From Trematomus loennbergii (Eukaryota; Chordata; Actinopteri; Perciformes; Nototheniidae): 64,000 nucleotides of DNA. Positions 1 to 10,943 of the stretch are shown here, piece by piece. The stretch lies in assembly GCA_012861695.1 (NCBI GenBank), contig JAAOOA010000060.1, positions 1,233,501 to 1,297,500 of the forward strand. The letters run 5' to 3'. Within the stretch, counting starts at the first letter, position 1; the number at the start of each line of letters is the position of its first letter. Below the pieces are notes generated by a model, which was not told the origin of the DNA, searched no databases, and saw only the letters and a list, made by a program, of their open reading frames with translations. A program made the translations under genes and the position numbers.

Positions 1-232
1 GACAATCTACAAGGCTCGATGTGGTCAATGCTCGTTTGCCATAAGTATTTTCGCGGAAACACGAGCAATCTGTCCATCAGCTGGCCAAAAGGCATCATAT
101 TCATACGGAGAAATGCACCGTTTTCGACTTCCTTAACTCTGAGTTATGTTGCCCCAATTACGTGTAAGTTGGAAGAAGTAGGCTACTCAGATCAAGTACT
201 TAAGTAAAAGCAGTATACTTCAGGGTAGCTTG

Positions 233-330
233 TGAATTTACTCCAGGTGTAACTAAAGTCTGATATAAGACTTGATTATATTTCACATCATTAATACAAA
301 TCTGTAAAGTAACTAAATGTATTAAATACA
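233..330. repeat. Interspersed repeat, copy 1 (relative at 61221-61312)
   Basis: The stretch starting GAATTTACTCCAGGTG and running through TCACATCATTAAT to CTGTAAAGTAACTA is repeated with few changes at 61221-61312. It lies in a longer tract (about 190-475) rich in AGTACTTAAGTA and AGTAAAAGTAC words, a composition common in fish interspersed repeats. I see no clear terminal repeats or target duplication, so the class is open. Positions 1-190 and 476-790 hold nothing I recognise. Confidence 0.6.
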
Positions 331-789
331 TGTAGTGGAGTAAAAGTACACCATTTACCTCTGAACTGTAGAGGAGCAGAATTACAAACAAGCAAAAGTG
401 GAAATACTTAAGTACCTCAAAATAAGTACAGTACTTCAGTAAATCTACTTAGTTACTATACCTCCACTGCAGGTATGTTATGTGTGCTAGCTGCCTGCCC
501 ATAATCCACACTATACATACAATAAATCAATGTTAATTCTGTTTTCAATTTGTTTAGTTTTTCCCTTAAAAAATAACAAAATAACTTATAAAATGAATGT
601 TAAAATACCGGATCGATAAGCAGTATTTGTAATTGTTTCAATTAGGCCTCATTATTTCACAGTGGCACAGGATCATCTCTCAATACAAGCACTTTGGTTC
701 ATGTTCAATCCATAATAAAATATAAAATGATAGTTGGAACTTTTTGTCTTGTTATTATTAGCAGAGAAAATGTAATGTTTGTACAACTA

Positions 790-893
790 TATACAATTAA
801 TTCTACCAATCTCGGTGGAACCGGGTTAGGGGGGCTCGAAAATATTTCCAATTACCAAAGGGGGGCCTCACTGAAAAAGGTTGGGAACCACTG
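790..893. mobile_element. hAT-like terminal fragment
   Basis: The tract ends in GGTTGGGAACCACTG. Its reverse complement, CAGTGGTTCCCAACC, is a common hAT-type terminal inverted repeat. The following 8 bases are CATTAGAC, but I found no matching opposite terminus upstream, so this is probably one truncated end. Superfamily assignment rests only on the terminus. Confidence 0.45.
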
Positions 894-1312
894 CATTAGA
901 CAGTGCCGAGTGTATGCAGCCTCACACAGTAATAAGCCGTGTTATATGTAACAGGTAAGCTAATGTCATGATGAGAAGTTGTATAAAAGTGTTGACGTGA
1001 ATGTTTATTGTATATGTGTAACAATAGCTAGCGGTAATGCTGATAATATTGTATTTATCAGAGTTTTTACAAGTTGAAATTAAGCGTGTAATGTGAGACG
1101 TGCGTCACCTGCTAGCTTAGTTGGACTAATGCCTGGAGTGTAACGACTTTTAACCAAATAGTGAGCTGTGTATATGTGCTGAATGGTGTCAGTTAAGGGT
1201 TTAGTGGTTTAAGTGGACGTTTGGTATTTTATGTTTAATGTAAGTTGAGAATGTGTAAGAATGCTAACGCAAAGGCATCCCTCATTAGACAGTGCAGAGT
1301 GTATGCAGCCTC
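894..1312. repeat. Pair of 30-nt direct repeats
   Basis: CATTAGACAGTGC followed by GAGTGTATGCAGCCTC occurs at 894-923 and again at 1283-1312 with one mismatch, 389 bases apart. The first copy directly abuts the hAT-like terminus ending at 893. It could be a local duplication, or both may belong to one repeat. From 1313 to 2039 I recognise nothing. A possible splice-acceptor-like TTTGTTACAG lies near 1338-1347 but has no supporting exon. Confidence 0.55.
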
Positions 1313-2355
1313 CTGCAGTGATGTGCTTTTGCTTTTATTTGTTACAGAATGAACGACCGAGGTAAAATAATTATAATTCAAACTTATGCTCGCCTGGTTT
1401 CTGTGAGCTAGACTTTGGGACTTTGAATGAAGTGCACTGTTCTTGAATATCTATTTTTTTCTAGTAATTATTTAAAGATAAACTGATAGCAAAAGTTGCT
1501 CTGCCAACTTTCTACCCCACATCATCAATCCAGCTGACATCAGGACCACACGTTGCGTTACACAACTGTCCCCAAATGTGTGGATGAATTGTTTCTCCTT
1601 TTTCATCCCCCGGCGATAAAATCATAGCTTTGTTCACTTCTTAAAACGTACACAAACTTTGGTAACTCTTCGTCTGATTTAAGTATTGGCGTGTTTTTTA
1701 ATTTATTTAAATCTATTCTTTTATTTTCTATTTCTGTCAGTGTGGTTATCACCCTCAAAGACCATAATGCAGTCAAAGTGGTCTCATGACAAATACCATC
1801 ATGTTGCTGTTTGTTCATGTGTGTGTATTAGAGAAGAAGAGTGATGGGATTACTCTTGTTATGTGGGATCAGATGTGCTCTGTTTGCCTGCTTTGTGTCA
1901 GTGGGAGAGACTGGTCCCAGTCACAATGTGGGATCAGTGTCAGGATCAGTGAGAATCTCCAGCAGCTATGACACACAGCCATGGCCAACTTACCATTTAA
2001 TTATTTCTGTGTGGTGTTGATTCTTGCAATGCTCTATATCAGGAGTCGGCAACAGGCGGACCGCGGTCCGGATCCGGACCCAGACGCCGACCTATACGGA
2101 CCCGGACCTATAATCAATACATTAATAGGGGATTTCAATTTTGACGGGGCGATTGTATTTTAACCGCTGCCGACAGGGGCGAAAGAGACGAGTGAGCGAT
2201 ACAGGGAGAGAAACACAGAAGAAGAGACGAGAGCGCGGCAGAGAGAAGCGGAGAGGAAAGTGAGTAAAGAGAATAATTAGCGATACAGGGAGAGAAGCAG
2301 AGAGGAGAGTGAACAGGCGTGTTAGCGGCAGACAGGGAGAGACAAATAATTACAC

Positions 2356-2655
2356 ATGGCGCTCTCCAAGAAGAGGACAGTGGACAGTGAGAACAGAGCT
2401 TTTAACCCTGAGTGGACTCATTCATGTTCATCCTGCCCACTGGGAGCACAGAACCAGTGTGTCTCATTTGTTCAGAGACCGTGGCGCTCATTAAAAGTGC
2501 CAAAACGCCACTATGAGACAAAACACCAAGTGTTTGACCAAACATTCCCTCTCAAGTCAGAACTGAGGTCACAAAAAATAAGCAGTCTCAGAGCCCAATA
2601 TGATCAGTCCACCAGGATCAAAATTAAAACTAAATATCGTTCCAGCGCAGGCTAA
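2356..2655 (+). pseudogene. Truncated hAT transposase N-terminus (BED finger), frameshifted
   Basis: A 99-codon reading frame starting MALSKKR, matching the N-terminus of hAT transposases of the FAM200/GTF2IRD2-like group (from memory of the family). The zinc-finger core is disrupted: after residue ~21 the frame slips relative to the copy at 60524-60814, then returns at the conserved RHYETKH motif. The frame ends soon after the helix SELRSQKISSLRAQYDQS, where a full transposase would continue for several hundred residues with its catalytic DDE domain. Not functional. Confidence 0.8.
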
Positions 2656-3249
2656 CCGAGGCTAACCAATGAGCACCTGCATGTGTGTATCAGAATGGCC
2701 CTGACACCATTTCATCCCAGATTTAAACTCCTGGCAGGACAAGCTCAAGCTCAATTCTTGCACTGAATTAAAAAAAAGTGAGTGAGGGACTGCAATATAA
2801 GAGGGAAAGAAAGAGAAACTTTAAAACTGTGCAATTGTTATGATGTGTAAAGACTGATATTGTTCTATAATCGTCTGAAACTGTTAAGTCATGATGTGAA
2901 ACGGTTAACAAAGAAAAAGGGAAACTCAAGCTGCTGCTACACTTTATTTTATTTATCTAAAATTAAGCACTTTTAAGATGCACATATTTTCAAAAGCTAT
3001 TTTATTTATTTTCTCCTATTTTATTTTTAAATGCAGCCCGAGAGGAACATTACACATATCCACAGTATTTACTGTATATCTGTATAGTTCAATGTTAATT
3101 GACAATAAATATTGTTGTTTATTAATTGTACTTTCTTTATTTGATTGGCAGTCAGTTGTTGATTACATGCAGACGTTGATAAAGCTACAGGCTACTTCAC
3201 ACTAATTCATAAAGCAACTTAGACATTTTGATGTTCCGGACCTTTGCAT

Positions 3250-3963
3250 TAGGGGTGGGCGGATCGATCCCAAAATATCGATACTTCCGATATTACGTTA
3301 CGTTTCAAAATATCGATACTAGAGCCAATAGGATCGATACTTTTATACTTTTTTTCCCCTCTCCTCTACTCGTCAATTTCATCAAAAACTATGTGCAGAC
3401 GAACACAAATATATGCGCTCTTTTCTTCTCTCTCCACTGCTGTCCTCCTCTCCTTGAGGCTCGCACACGCGCAGCGCGCTCCCTACCTGAACGCCGATTA
3501 TCAAGCTGACTGACAGCAGCCAGCAGGGCAGGACAGCAGCAGCCAGCGACTCGCGAGTGCGACACACACACACGCATGATGGCTGAGAGAAAGAGGAGCG
3601 TTGTGTGGAGCTATTTCACAACTGACAATGAAAACTTAGCGAACTGTGATGTGTGCAAGAAGGCAGTTCGCTACTGTGGCCACTTTGTATTGTTATTTTT
3701 CATGTTTGCACTTTAAATTTGCAAAAATAAAACGTTTATTTGTCTATAAAAACTGTCCTGTCTTTATTCATGAAAATGAATTCAGATTTAGTCTATGATG
3801 CTTTCAGCTCAAAAATCATGTCATGCAGGTCTCCCCTATATGAAAGTACATAAGACGCTTTTCATTTTAAAAAGTATCGGTATCGATATCGGTATCGGCG
3901 AAACTGGCCCTGAAATACTTGGTATCGGATCGAATCCAGATTTTGTGGTATCGCCCACCCCTA
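3250..3963 (+). mobile_element. Nested non-autonomous hAT (714 bp)
   Basis: The termini are TAGGGGTGGGCG on the left and CGCCCACCCCTA on the right, near-perfect inverted repeats. Perfect 8-bp duplications CTTTGCAT lie at 3242-3249 and 3964-3971. Subterminal regions are full of ATCGATACT / AGTATCGATA words, probably repeated transposase-binding motifs. It lies inside the 2040-4022 element. The related copy at 59875-61126 has the empty site, so this insertion is younger than its host. Confidence 0.93.
3576..3716 (+). pseudogene. BED zinc-finger stub of a ZBED-type hAT transposase
   Basis: A 46-codon frame, MMAERKRSVVWSYF and onward, with the C-x2-C pair of a BED finger (NCDVCKKAV). After that the sequence jumps to an unrelated short tail and stops. 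The W-x-Y-F motif before the C-x2-C pair is typical of ZBED proteins. Everything after the first half of the finger is deleted, which fits a non-autonomous deletion derivative. Confidence 0.75.
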
Positions 3964-4090
3964 CTTTGCATGGGGAGATTTTCTCTAACTGGACCTCGTT
4001 GAATTTTAGTTGAATACCCCTGCTCTATATGTAGTGTGTCTGTCTACTACTAGTCTATGTGAGCTCCACTCTTAGTAAGGTTTTCTCAAT

Positions 4091-4531
4091 GTGTGTGAGT
4101 GTGTACACTGGATATCTCTTTTTGTCTGTGTAAATCTGTCACTGTCTCTAACTCTTTACTTTGCTATTCTGCAACTCTTTCTGAAGAAATTCACATCAAC
4201 CTTGTATGTCACCGGATATTCAAGGTTACAAAATGCAGTATCCTGCCCATGTGACTTCCATAGAAGTCAAGAAGTCCCTGAAATGTTCATGGCAGACTTT
4301 GCCATGAAGGAGATTTACAAGTTTATAACCCATCTGACATTCTTATTTCAACATCCTTCTGACTGGTATGCGGCCTTTAGGGACATTTTCACAAATGCTA
4401 TAAAGAATGGAATCATCAGAGGAAGACAAATGACAGTCGACGAGGATGAAGACACCTGTTCCAATGCCATAAATGTCCCCAGCATAAGTCATGTGACCTC
4501 CTTACCTCATTCAGTCGCAAACTCAGTGTGA
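4091..4531 (+). other. Unassigned 146-codon open frame
   Basis: Open from ATG at 4091 to a stop at 4529-4531. The first ~35 residues are hydrophobic and could resemble a signal or membrane segment. The middle is mixed and the end is acidic (VDEDEDT). I recognise no family. It directly follows a hAT insertion, and I see no promoter or splice context. It may be chance or a fragment of an old gene or transposon. From 4532 to 5144 I see nothing identifiable. Confidence 0.25.
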
Positions 4532-5162
4532 AGGTGTTCAGAGAGGGACTCACCGTACTTGAGAGGGAATGTATGAGAGGGACTTACGGGAGTGAGGTGG
4601 CAAGACCGGCAAAGATCGGCAAAGACTGAACCTGCCTTTTTGAAGACAAGATAAGATAAGCAGCAGGGTCTTGCAGGAGAATGCTGGACTCTAAATGAGG
4701 TTCTTATACTTGTGACCTCTTCCCGCCCAACAGCCTGTTCTCTGGAACCGGCATTCCATCTTCTCTAGTATATTTGTTTACTTTTCATTATGTTACCAAT
4801 CTTAACAACAACACAGAAATGTTTTTCCTTCCAGGGGAGGACTCTGCCACTCATGACTTTTTTTGAAGAATGGATCAGCTCCTTCCTACATCCAGGACAT
4901 GGTTAAACCATACGCTCTAGGATGAGCACTTCTCTCTGCATCGGCCAATCACCTCACCACTCACTCACTGTGAGTTGGACCCAGGTACCTCTCAACTAAA
5001 ACACACCTGTTTGCTATCCTCTCCCCATTGATATCAGGACAGCAGTTAGTCTAAACATATTCAGAATCAGACTGAAATCCACTTATTTCAACTGAGCCCT
5101 GCCCATTTAACCTAACACACACACAGAAAAATATTGTAGTACTTTAAATGGTTTGGCTTATT

Positions 5163-5193
5163 TAGTGGGAATGCTGATACAGCATTCCCACTA
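5163..5193. repeat. Perfect 14-bp hairpin, 3-nt loop
   Basis: TAGTGGGAATGCTG (5163-5176), loop ATA, then CAGCATTCCCACTA (5180-5193). All 14 positions pair. It stands at the head of the 5145-6900 repeat. Confidence 0.95.
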
Positions 5194-6150
5194 TATGTTC
5201 TTCTACGGACAAAATTATTATTATTCCGCCGGAACTTTGCACCTCTTCTCCTCCTGCATTCAACATCGCAGAAACTCCGTTCAAACATCAAAACGTTCAG
5301 CTGGTCGGGAATCGATGGCTATTACTTTTATCGTTGATAACTTTCATAATTCCAGAGATACATCCCATAATTCATCACATTTTTAACCATTGAAGTCAAT
5401 GGAGAAAATCTTCAGACTTGAACAATCTTCATGCGACTTCAACTGCTAACTGTTCATTCATACTTTCACTCAGAAACCTCATTCCAACTTTAAAATGTTA
5501 CACATCTTTCTGACATTATTCGTGTAACACAACTTTTAAATCTGATTCTTACTTTTAGAGATATTAAACATTGTTCAGACCTGTAAAGAGGCTTTCTTCA
5601 GATTTTAACATTAACTAGAGTGCGTGATGTCACAGCTAGAGGTAAGGAAATCTTGAAATTTGCCTTCATATTTCTTTTTAAAACTGCCATAATTCCCAAA
5701 CCCTATATTCCTGAGACATAATTTTTCATGACAAACGTAGGAAAACATCTCGTAGCTTGAAAAATGACAAATAATTAAACAAAATGCCTCTTGAGGGCAT
5801 GAAGTTCAACATGTCTCCATTTAAACCCATTGTAATTTCAGGCTGATATTTCCTCACAGCAGCAGCCACACACTTTAGTTAAACTGCAAAAAGGCCACAT
5901 TATTAACCCGAAAGTACACAAAAATTACACTTCAGATACTCAACTTCCTTGACATGCTTCACGTTTTGAAATTTCACAGATATCTGTTATGGTTCTTCAC
6001 AAAACGTTCACATGTAAGAGGTTTATCTCTCATTCAGAACAATGCAAACCTTTGATCTCTACAGAGCTCGTTAGCTCAACTATAAACACCTGTGTAATGG
6101 AACACGATGATGTCATCACTCCAACTGACAGCAGTCAGTTCTAACTGTTC

Positions 6151-6153
<3 letters not shown>

Positions 6154-6217
<64 letters not shown>

Positions 6218-6218
6218 T
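6154..6218. repeat. (CT)n microsatellite
   Basis: About 32 CT units with one TT interruption near 6201, inside the 5145-6900 repeat. Open frames through it on either strand are low-complexity artefacts. Confidence 0.97.
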
Positions 6219-6900
6219 GCTATGAAACACGATCGCTGTAAGTCCAATGGACACGGTCCAATCTCCAATCTTCACTTGTATATCACCGGTCCATGCCTCA
6301 ACAGCTCTACGCCAAATCTGAAATCTCACCATATGCCGTTTCCATGGAAACGCATCCCTCGCCATAAAACACGATGTCCCTTTAACTCCTATGAAAATGT
6401 TCAAAAAGTGCTCAAAATTCAATGTGTGCTAACAGTCCAGCCGTGAAGACATCTACGAGACAGTTTTGAGATTTCTTCAAATGCCGTTGCCATGGCAACA
6501 CAATGCTCGCCATGAAACACGGTTTTCTCATAACTTCAGTGAAAATGCTTCAAACGGCCCAAAACTTCACAGGTTTGGTAACGATGCAGCCATCAACGCA
6601 TCTAAGCGTATTATGGGGTGTCATCAAATGCCGTTGCCATGGCGACAGATCATTCACCATCAAGTTAGTTCAAAAGTTTGCAGTTCAAATATTCTGCTGC
6701 TTTTCCAAGCCTTTTTACTTTCTTTTCTTCACTCATCACACATTCAAGCCCCCAGTGTTCATGTATCATTTCAATCTAAATTCTTCACTTTCTTCTTACA
6801 CATTACATTTCAGCATAGCAGTTTAGCGTCAGCTTTTCAGCATAAAGCATTCCCACTAGCAATTTCTTCAGGAATTGCATTATCTAGTTTTAAACTAATG

Positions 6901-7988
6901 CACTAGCATTCAAATGGCTTGGTTTTGTTGTAGCTAATGTACTTGCAAAGTTGCCATTGGGAAACATGCTCCCTCCGTCTCTCTCTGTCTGACTTGGGTG
7001 CTATCTGGGAACCCATATATGTTCTCTTATCCTCTGCATTCAAATTCCATACCTCCCCTATATCTACCTTTCTTTCATCAACACTCTCATCTGCAAATAA
7101 AGATGTTTCACAAAAAAGTAAATGCCCTGACATTTTCTCTGCTCCTTCTCCCTCAATTGTCAACTCATTTTTATTATTATATTATTTGTGCTCAAGTAGC
7201 CGCTGTGTTCCTCTGTGTTATCTGTCTTTCACTTCCTCTCCTTGTCTTGCCAGTGATTGTCTTGCTGGGCACAAGATAAGAGCTTTTCAAGGCACAAATG
7301 ACAAGCACACAGGAGGGGGTATATTCCATTCGCAAACAATGATCTGTAAAAACACACTGGATGAGATGTAAAACAAGCACTCTGCAGAGACCGCCCGGGC
7401 GGACCTGGAATAGACAATTCAACGCACCACTTACCGACACATTCAGCCAATTTGTACTTATTGGGAATATTCACAAGCTGGAGGGACTATAAACAAAAAG
7501 CACTTTAACAAATATCTGTTTAGGACTAGGAAATTGTTCAATAGGCTTTTATCAACTTGAGTCAAGATGGGGCTGTAAGAAAAGAGGTTTGAGGAATATA
7601 GAAAATAAGGTTTGTCTTAAGTTGAAATGTCAGAGGCAAAAATAGAAACTAACAAACTAAGATGTAAAGCAATAAGATAGAGATGGCACATGTGATTACT
7701 GGAGGGTCTCTTTGGGACCATACAACAGTTGTCACATATGGTCAAACAGATGGCTTCAGCTTATAAATTAGCATAAGCTGCAAAAGATACAGTGGTAGGA
7801 GCGGATGCAGGTTTAAAAGTATTTATTAAAATAACTTAATAAAACTTAAAGAGCAGGTCAGGTAAAACAAAGGGAAAGTAGCAAACGAAAACGAGGGCCA
7901 AACCAGGATGACAAGACGAAACACAATCCACATGAAGCAACGCAGACAGGAGACTGAAAAAGAACACTTAGACAGACAGGCGTATATA
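6901..7988. other. No identifiable feature
   Basis: I see no recognisable coding or transposon feature here. The stretch around 7800-7985 (an AT-rich start, then AAAACGAGGGCC and GACAGGAGACTG words) resembles fish repeats I cannot classify. Short open frames on both strands look like chance. Confidence 0.4.
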
Positions 7989-8037
7989 GAGCAGTGGCGA
8001 ACCGTGTCTATCACAACTGGACCTTCTGTAGACACAC
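7989..8037. repeat. 49-bp segment identical to 16628-16676
   Basis: The segment begins GAGCAGTGGCGAACCGTG and ends TGTAGACACAC. It is identical base for base at 16628-16676. CAGTGGCG is a plausible hAT-type terminal motif, so both may be ends of the same repeat family. No partner terminus or duplication was found here. Confidence 0.75.
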
Positions 8038-8091
8038 ACACAACCCTCTATATCCGGCTTCTTTACACATATTCTCTCCAGTACAGCGTTA

Positions 8092-8409
8092 GCTCTGACG
8101 GCACGTCCACACGGCGGCGTGCGTTGAAGCTTCAACGCTTCTGCCCATTCACTTTGAATGGGGTGACGTCACGCTTTGCCAAACTGCATTGTGTTAGCGT
8201 CGCTTCGCTTTGCTCGCATTGCTCGCATTGCTCGCTTCAAAAGTTGAGCAATGTTCAACTTTTGAAGCTTCGACGGAAGCGTCAGCCAATCAAACCGCGT
8301 GCTTGTGTGTCTGGGGCGGGAGATTCATGTGATTGGTTGTTGGTCGAGCTTCAGACACGCCCGCCAGGCAAGCTTCAACGCACGCCGCCGTGTGGACGCT
8401 GCGTGAGTG
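8092..8409. mobile_element. Harbinger-like MITE, short copy
   Basis: Long imperfect inverted repeats: CGTCCACACGGCGGCGTGCG near the left end pairs with CGCACGCCGCCGTGTGGACG near the right. Both sides carry GTTAGC (8088-8093 and 8409-8414). Inside it is a TTA that fits the 3-bp TWA duplication of PIF/Harbinger. A longer relative at 52068-52759 holds a MADF-domain relic, which supports Harbinger over other superfamilies. An internal inverted pair (GCTTCAAAAGTTGAGCAATG / AACTTTTGAAGC) makes the centre foldable. No coding capacity. Confidence 0.75.
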
Positions 8410-8899
8410 TTAGCGATGCTTGCTAATGTAAACACAGACCATATTACTTCCAAAACACGTTGTGCATTGTTTCTGATACAGCACATAGCTTGACATGCTC
8501 TTTATTTAGTGTTTACCGCTATAACAGTGCCTTTATATGTATTATATACATATATATCAACTTTACTCTAAGTCCCTCCTGTAGACATCCTGCTGAATAC
8601 ACAGACACACAGCTGAGGGGGGGGATTCAGCGACTGCATATGGGGACGATAGGTTGGGACGTGGGCGGGACGTTGCCAGGAGTTCAATGTAAAGCCAGCC
8701 CACATTTTAGTAATGACGTCAAGTTTTCAGCAAATCTGGAACAGCTCTATTGTACCCCCGTTTTTAGAGATGTGGGTAAAGAGGAAAAGAGAGAGGGTTT
8801 TGTTTGCTGACACTTTGTGAGTCTCCTTACACACCGGGGACACATATTGATGTATAAAAGACATCAAAAGGTTAATTTTGCATAATAGGTGACCTTTAA
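8410..8899. mobile_element. Right end of a TTAA-inserting (Kolobok-like) repeat
   Basis: The tract ends ATAATAGGTGACCT followed by TTAA (8896-8899). This matches the terminus CATGGGACCT-TTAA of the larger element at 43322-49981. The Harbinger-like MITE at 8092-8409 seems to lie inside it, but I could not fix the left boundary. From 8900 to 9785 I recognise nothing. Confidence 0.45.
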
Positions 8900-9785
8900 A
8901 ACTTTGAACCTTTATTTGTATAGGCTAAAAGTAATACCATTTTGATGTATTGATCACATTGGCTTAATGCCCCTAATGCTAGACTACATAATTACAAATT
9001 AATTGGCCTTGAATGCCAAAACAAGACACCAATGTAAAGGAACACAATTTTTCTCTGTATTTTTGGTCGACTCTCAAATTTCCCTTCAACTCGGAATCAT
9101 TACAAAAAAACAAGTGATAAACAGTGTCAGCTGTTTCAAGGTGGTAGAGGGACTGTACTTATAGATAATGTAATGTTAGTCAAGTACTAAAATAAATACT
9201 CACTGCTAAAGCTTTTCTGTTTTCAAACATGATTCATTTCTAAAAGAGAATCAGGACTTCACCCTTGTTTTAAGCTAACAAAAAAAAATGCAGAAGATCC
9301 AAATACTTATACAGAGTTCCCTAAAAAAAGTGTGATATATGCATATATTACGTCCTTGCTACCTTTATGACAGCCTGTCCTCCTACAAAAAATGACCATA
9401 TAGGTCGATTGTTCAGCAGCTTAATACGACCCAGAGTCACGTTTGAAAGTGTAGCCCCTCTAGTGGTCGTGTAAGAAACAACATGCTCACGGTGATTGCA
9501 AACGCTCCGGAGGGTCGTTTATTCACAAATAACCCTCTCTGGAAAATCCTAAATTGTGCAATAGTTTGGCCATTAAAATGCTTTTTTGTTAGATTTCTAG
9601 CGAGAAGTGTATATTGTACTTTCGTAATCTACGTCCAGTGGATGTGTAGGATCTATAGTTTTGATAGATATTACGAAGATGATTTGAGGTCTCGCCAGGA
9701 GAACGTGTATAGCAGCAGCTTCCATGTAAAGTTAGCGTCAACCCTCACGGGGTGAAAACAGTTTTTTCCGGTCTTGAAGTTTTCA

Positions 9786-9975
9786 TAATAAAACCAGAAG
9801 TATTCTCCTCACTGTCAAATGATTACACAGTGATATCTGCATTACTCATCCACTAAAAAACATCAGTTTATCCTTGTTAATTACAAAATATTGATTGGTT
9901 TAAATTGTGTACAATGCTTTTGTGTTTTTAACCTTCGATTCGGAGAAACAAATAGTTTTTTCGGTGAGCAGATCG
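9786..9975 (+). repeat. Partial copy of the 58098/61538 repeat
   Basis: The tract CCAGAAGTATTC, CAGTGATATCTGCA, TACTCATC, TTATCCTTGTTAATTAC, TGATTGGTTTAAATTGTG, CGGAGAAACAAATA follows the same order as 58340-58510 (left arm of the long inverted repeat), with modest divergence. It is therefore a third, single copy of that family. No boundaries could be fixed. Confidence 0.7.
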
Positions 9976-10280
9976 CCACTGGGCTTTCAACTAAAGACGC
10001 AGCCACGCAAAAACTGCGGCATTTGTACAGCTCCTTATCGGTACTGCAATTTGTGAAGTGCTTTCCTCCGTGGTGAAATGATCAGCCCTGCACCACGGAG
10101 GAAAGCGGCAGAAAGTTGCCTGGAGTTAAAGAGAGCGGGGCTGCGTTGCGTGCATGGCTTCCTTCTGCAGGTAACGGGGAGACGCTCTCTGGTGGCGGTC
10201 TCGTTCAGGATCCGAAAATACAATTTAAATATTTTGCACACTTATTCCACTTATTCCTAGTGTGCCACTGGTTACGGTGC

Positions 10281-10299
10281 CAGGGGTTGCCGACCCCTG
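10281..10299. mobile_element. hAT-like terminus (GGTTGCCGACCCCTG)
   Basis: The reverse complement CAGGGGTCGGCAACC closely resembles the terminus of the 2040/59875 hAT family. The preceding CAGGGG makes a small inverted pair with it. No matching second end or 8-bp duplication was found, so it is probably a remnant. Confidence 0.35.
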
Positions 10300-10330
10300 C
10301 GTTAGACCTACATATAGGGGGACTAACGCC

Positions 10331-10930
10331 GGGACTCCACCGGGTCCGTCTGCGCCGCAGTTTTGTTCCGAACTTCAACAGCGTCATACCCCACCGGGCA
10401 CGTTTCAGAAGCGGAGCGTCTTGCCTGCTGGCTCGCAGTTTTTGTTGATTTGGGCATATTTCCTGTACAGACAAAGTTGATATTAATTGTAATATTCCAG
10501 TTATAAACGACATGAATCAAAGATGTGTTGCTGTATTTTAGTGGTAAAAAAATGCATTCATCATCATAATTATTCTATATATATAATTTACACAGTGCCT
10601 GTAAACCGGAGGAGAACGCTGGCATTTCTCCTCCTATTTGAAAGACGACAGAGGGATGGGGTCTGCAAAATGTGTTTATTTTGGGGATGGACCGGATGCT
10701 CTGACTGTTCCACTTCCTGCCCGGCACTATGCAATGCCTCGCGTCTCAGTCAAAAATAGACCAGCCGCGTATTTTTTGCGGAGCCCAGCGCCGAGACGCT
10801 TCTGGGACGCTTCTGAGCCGCAACGCGGCGCGTCTGGTGGACACACACGCATTGACTAGAGTGGATGCGATCGCTTTGCACAGCGCGGCACAGCCGTAAC
10901 GCGGCACAGACGGACCCAGTGGAATACGGG
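10331..10930. mobile_element. TIR element, about 600 bp, unclassified
   Basis: The left end (CTCCACCGGGTCCGTCTGCG, about 10335) pairs with the right end (GACGGACCCAGTGGAAT, about 10908-10925) as imperfect inverted repeats of more than 25 bp. The interior is GC-rich near the right end. Flanks show no convincing duplication. The right end abuts piggyBac copy A. Non-autonomous, no coding region recognised. Confidence 0.55.
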
Positions 10931-10943
10931 GGTGAGTAATGCT

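Larger units (their letters stand above)
2040..4022 (+). mobile_element. hAT transposon copy 1 (BED-finger type), interrupted
   Basis: Non-autonomous hAT element. The left end is CAGGAGTCGGCAAC. The right end, reverse complemented, is CAGGGGTATTCAAC. It is flanked by perfect 8-bp duplications CTCTATAT at 2032-2039 and 4023-4030, the hallmark length for hAT. A second copy in the other orientation lies at 59875-61126 and shows the uninterrupted structure. The interior carries the 5' part of a BED-finger transposase ORF and no catalytic domain. A second hAT sits at 3250-3963, so the original element was about 1.26 kb. The subterminal region holds GGTCCGGATCCGGACC, a perfect palindrome at 2065-2080. 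Confidence 0.93.
5145..6900 (+). mobile_element. Unclassified fish repeat with hairpin head
   Basis: The left part contains a perfect hairpin at 5163-5193. The 13-mer AGCATTCCCACTA of that hairpin recurs at 6846-6858, near where the repeat ends. An inverted, diverged partial copy at about 22430-23200 shares several blocks: the CTCTTGAGGGCATGAAG block, the TGCCATAATTCCCAAACCCTA block, and the GTGCGTGATGTCACAGCTAGA block. No coding region or clear target duplication was seen. Helitron-like or foldback identity is possible but unproven. Confidence 0.65.

Noticed and set aside
6466..7371. Several open frames of 90-146 codons
   Set aside because: They run over repeat DNA and a non-conserved tract; no motif or codon pattern supports them.
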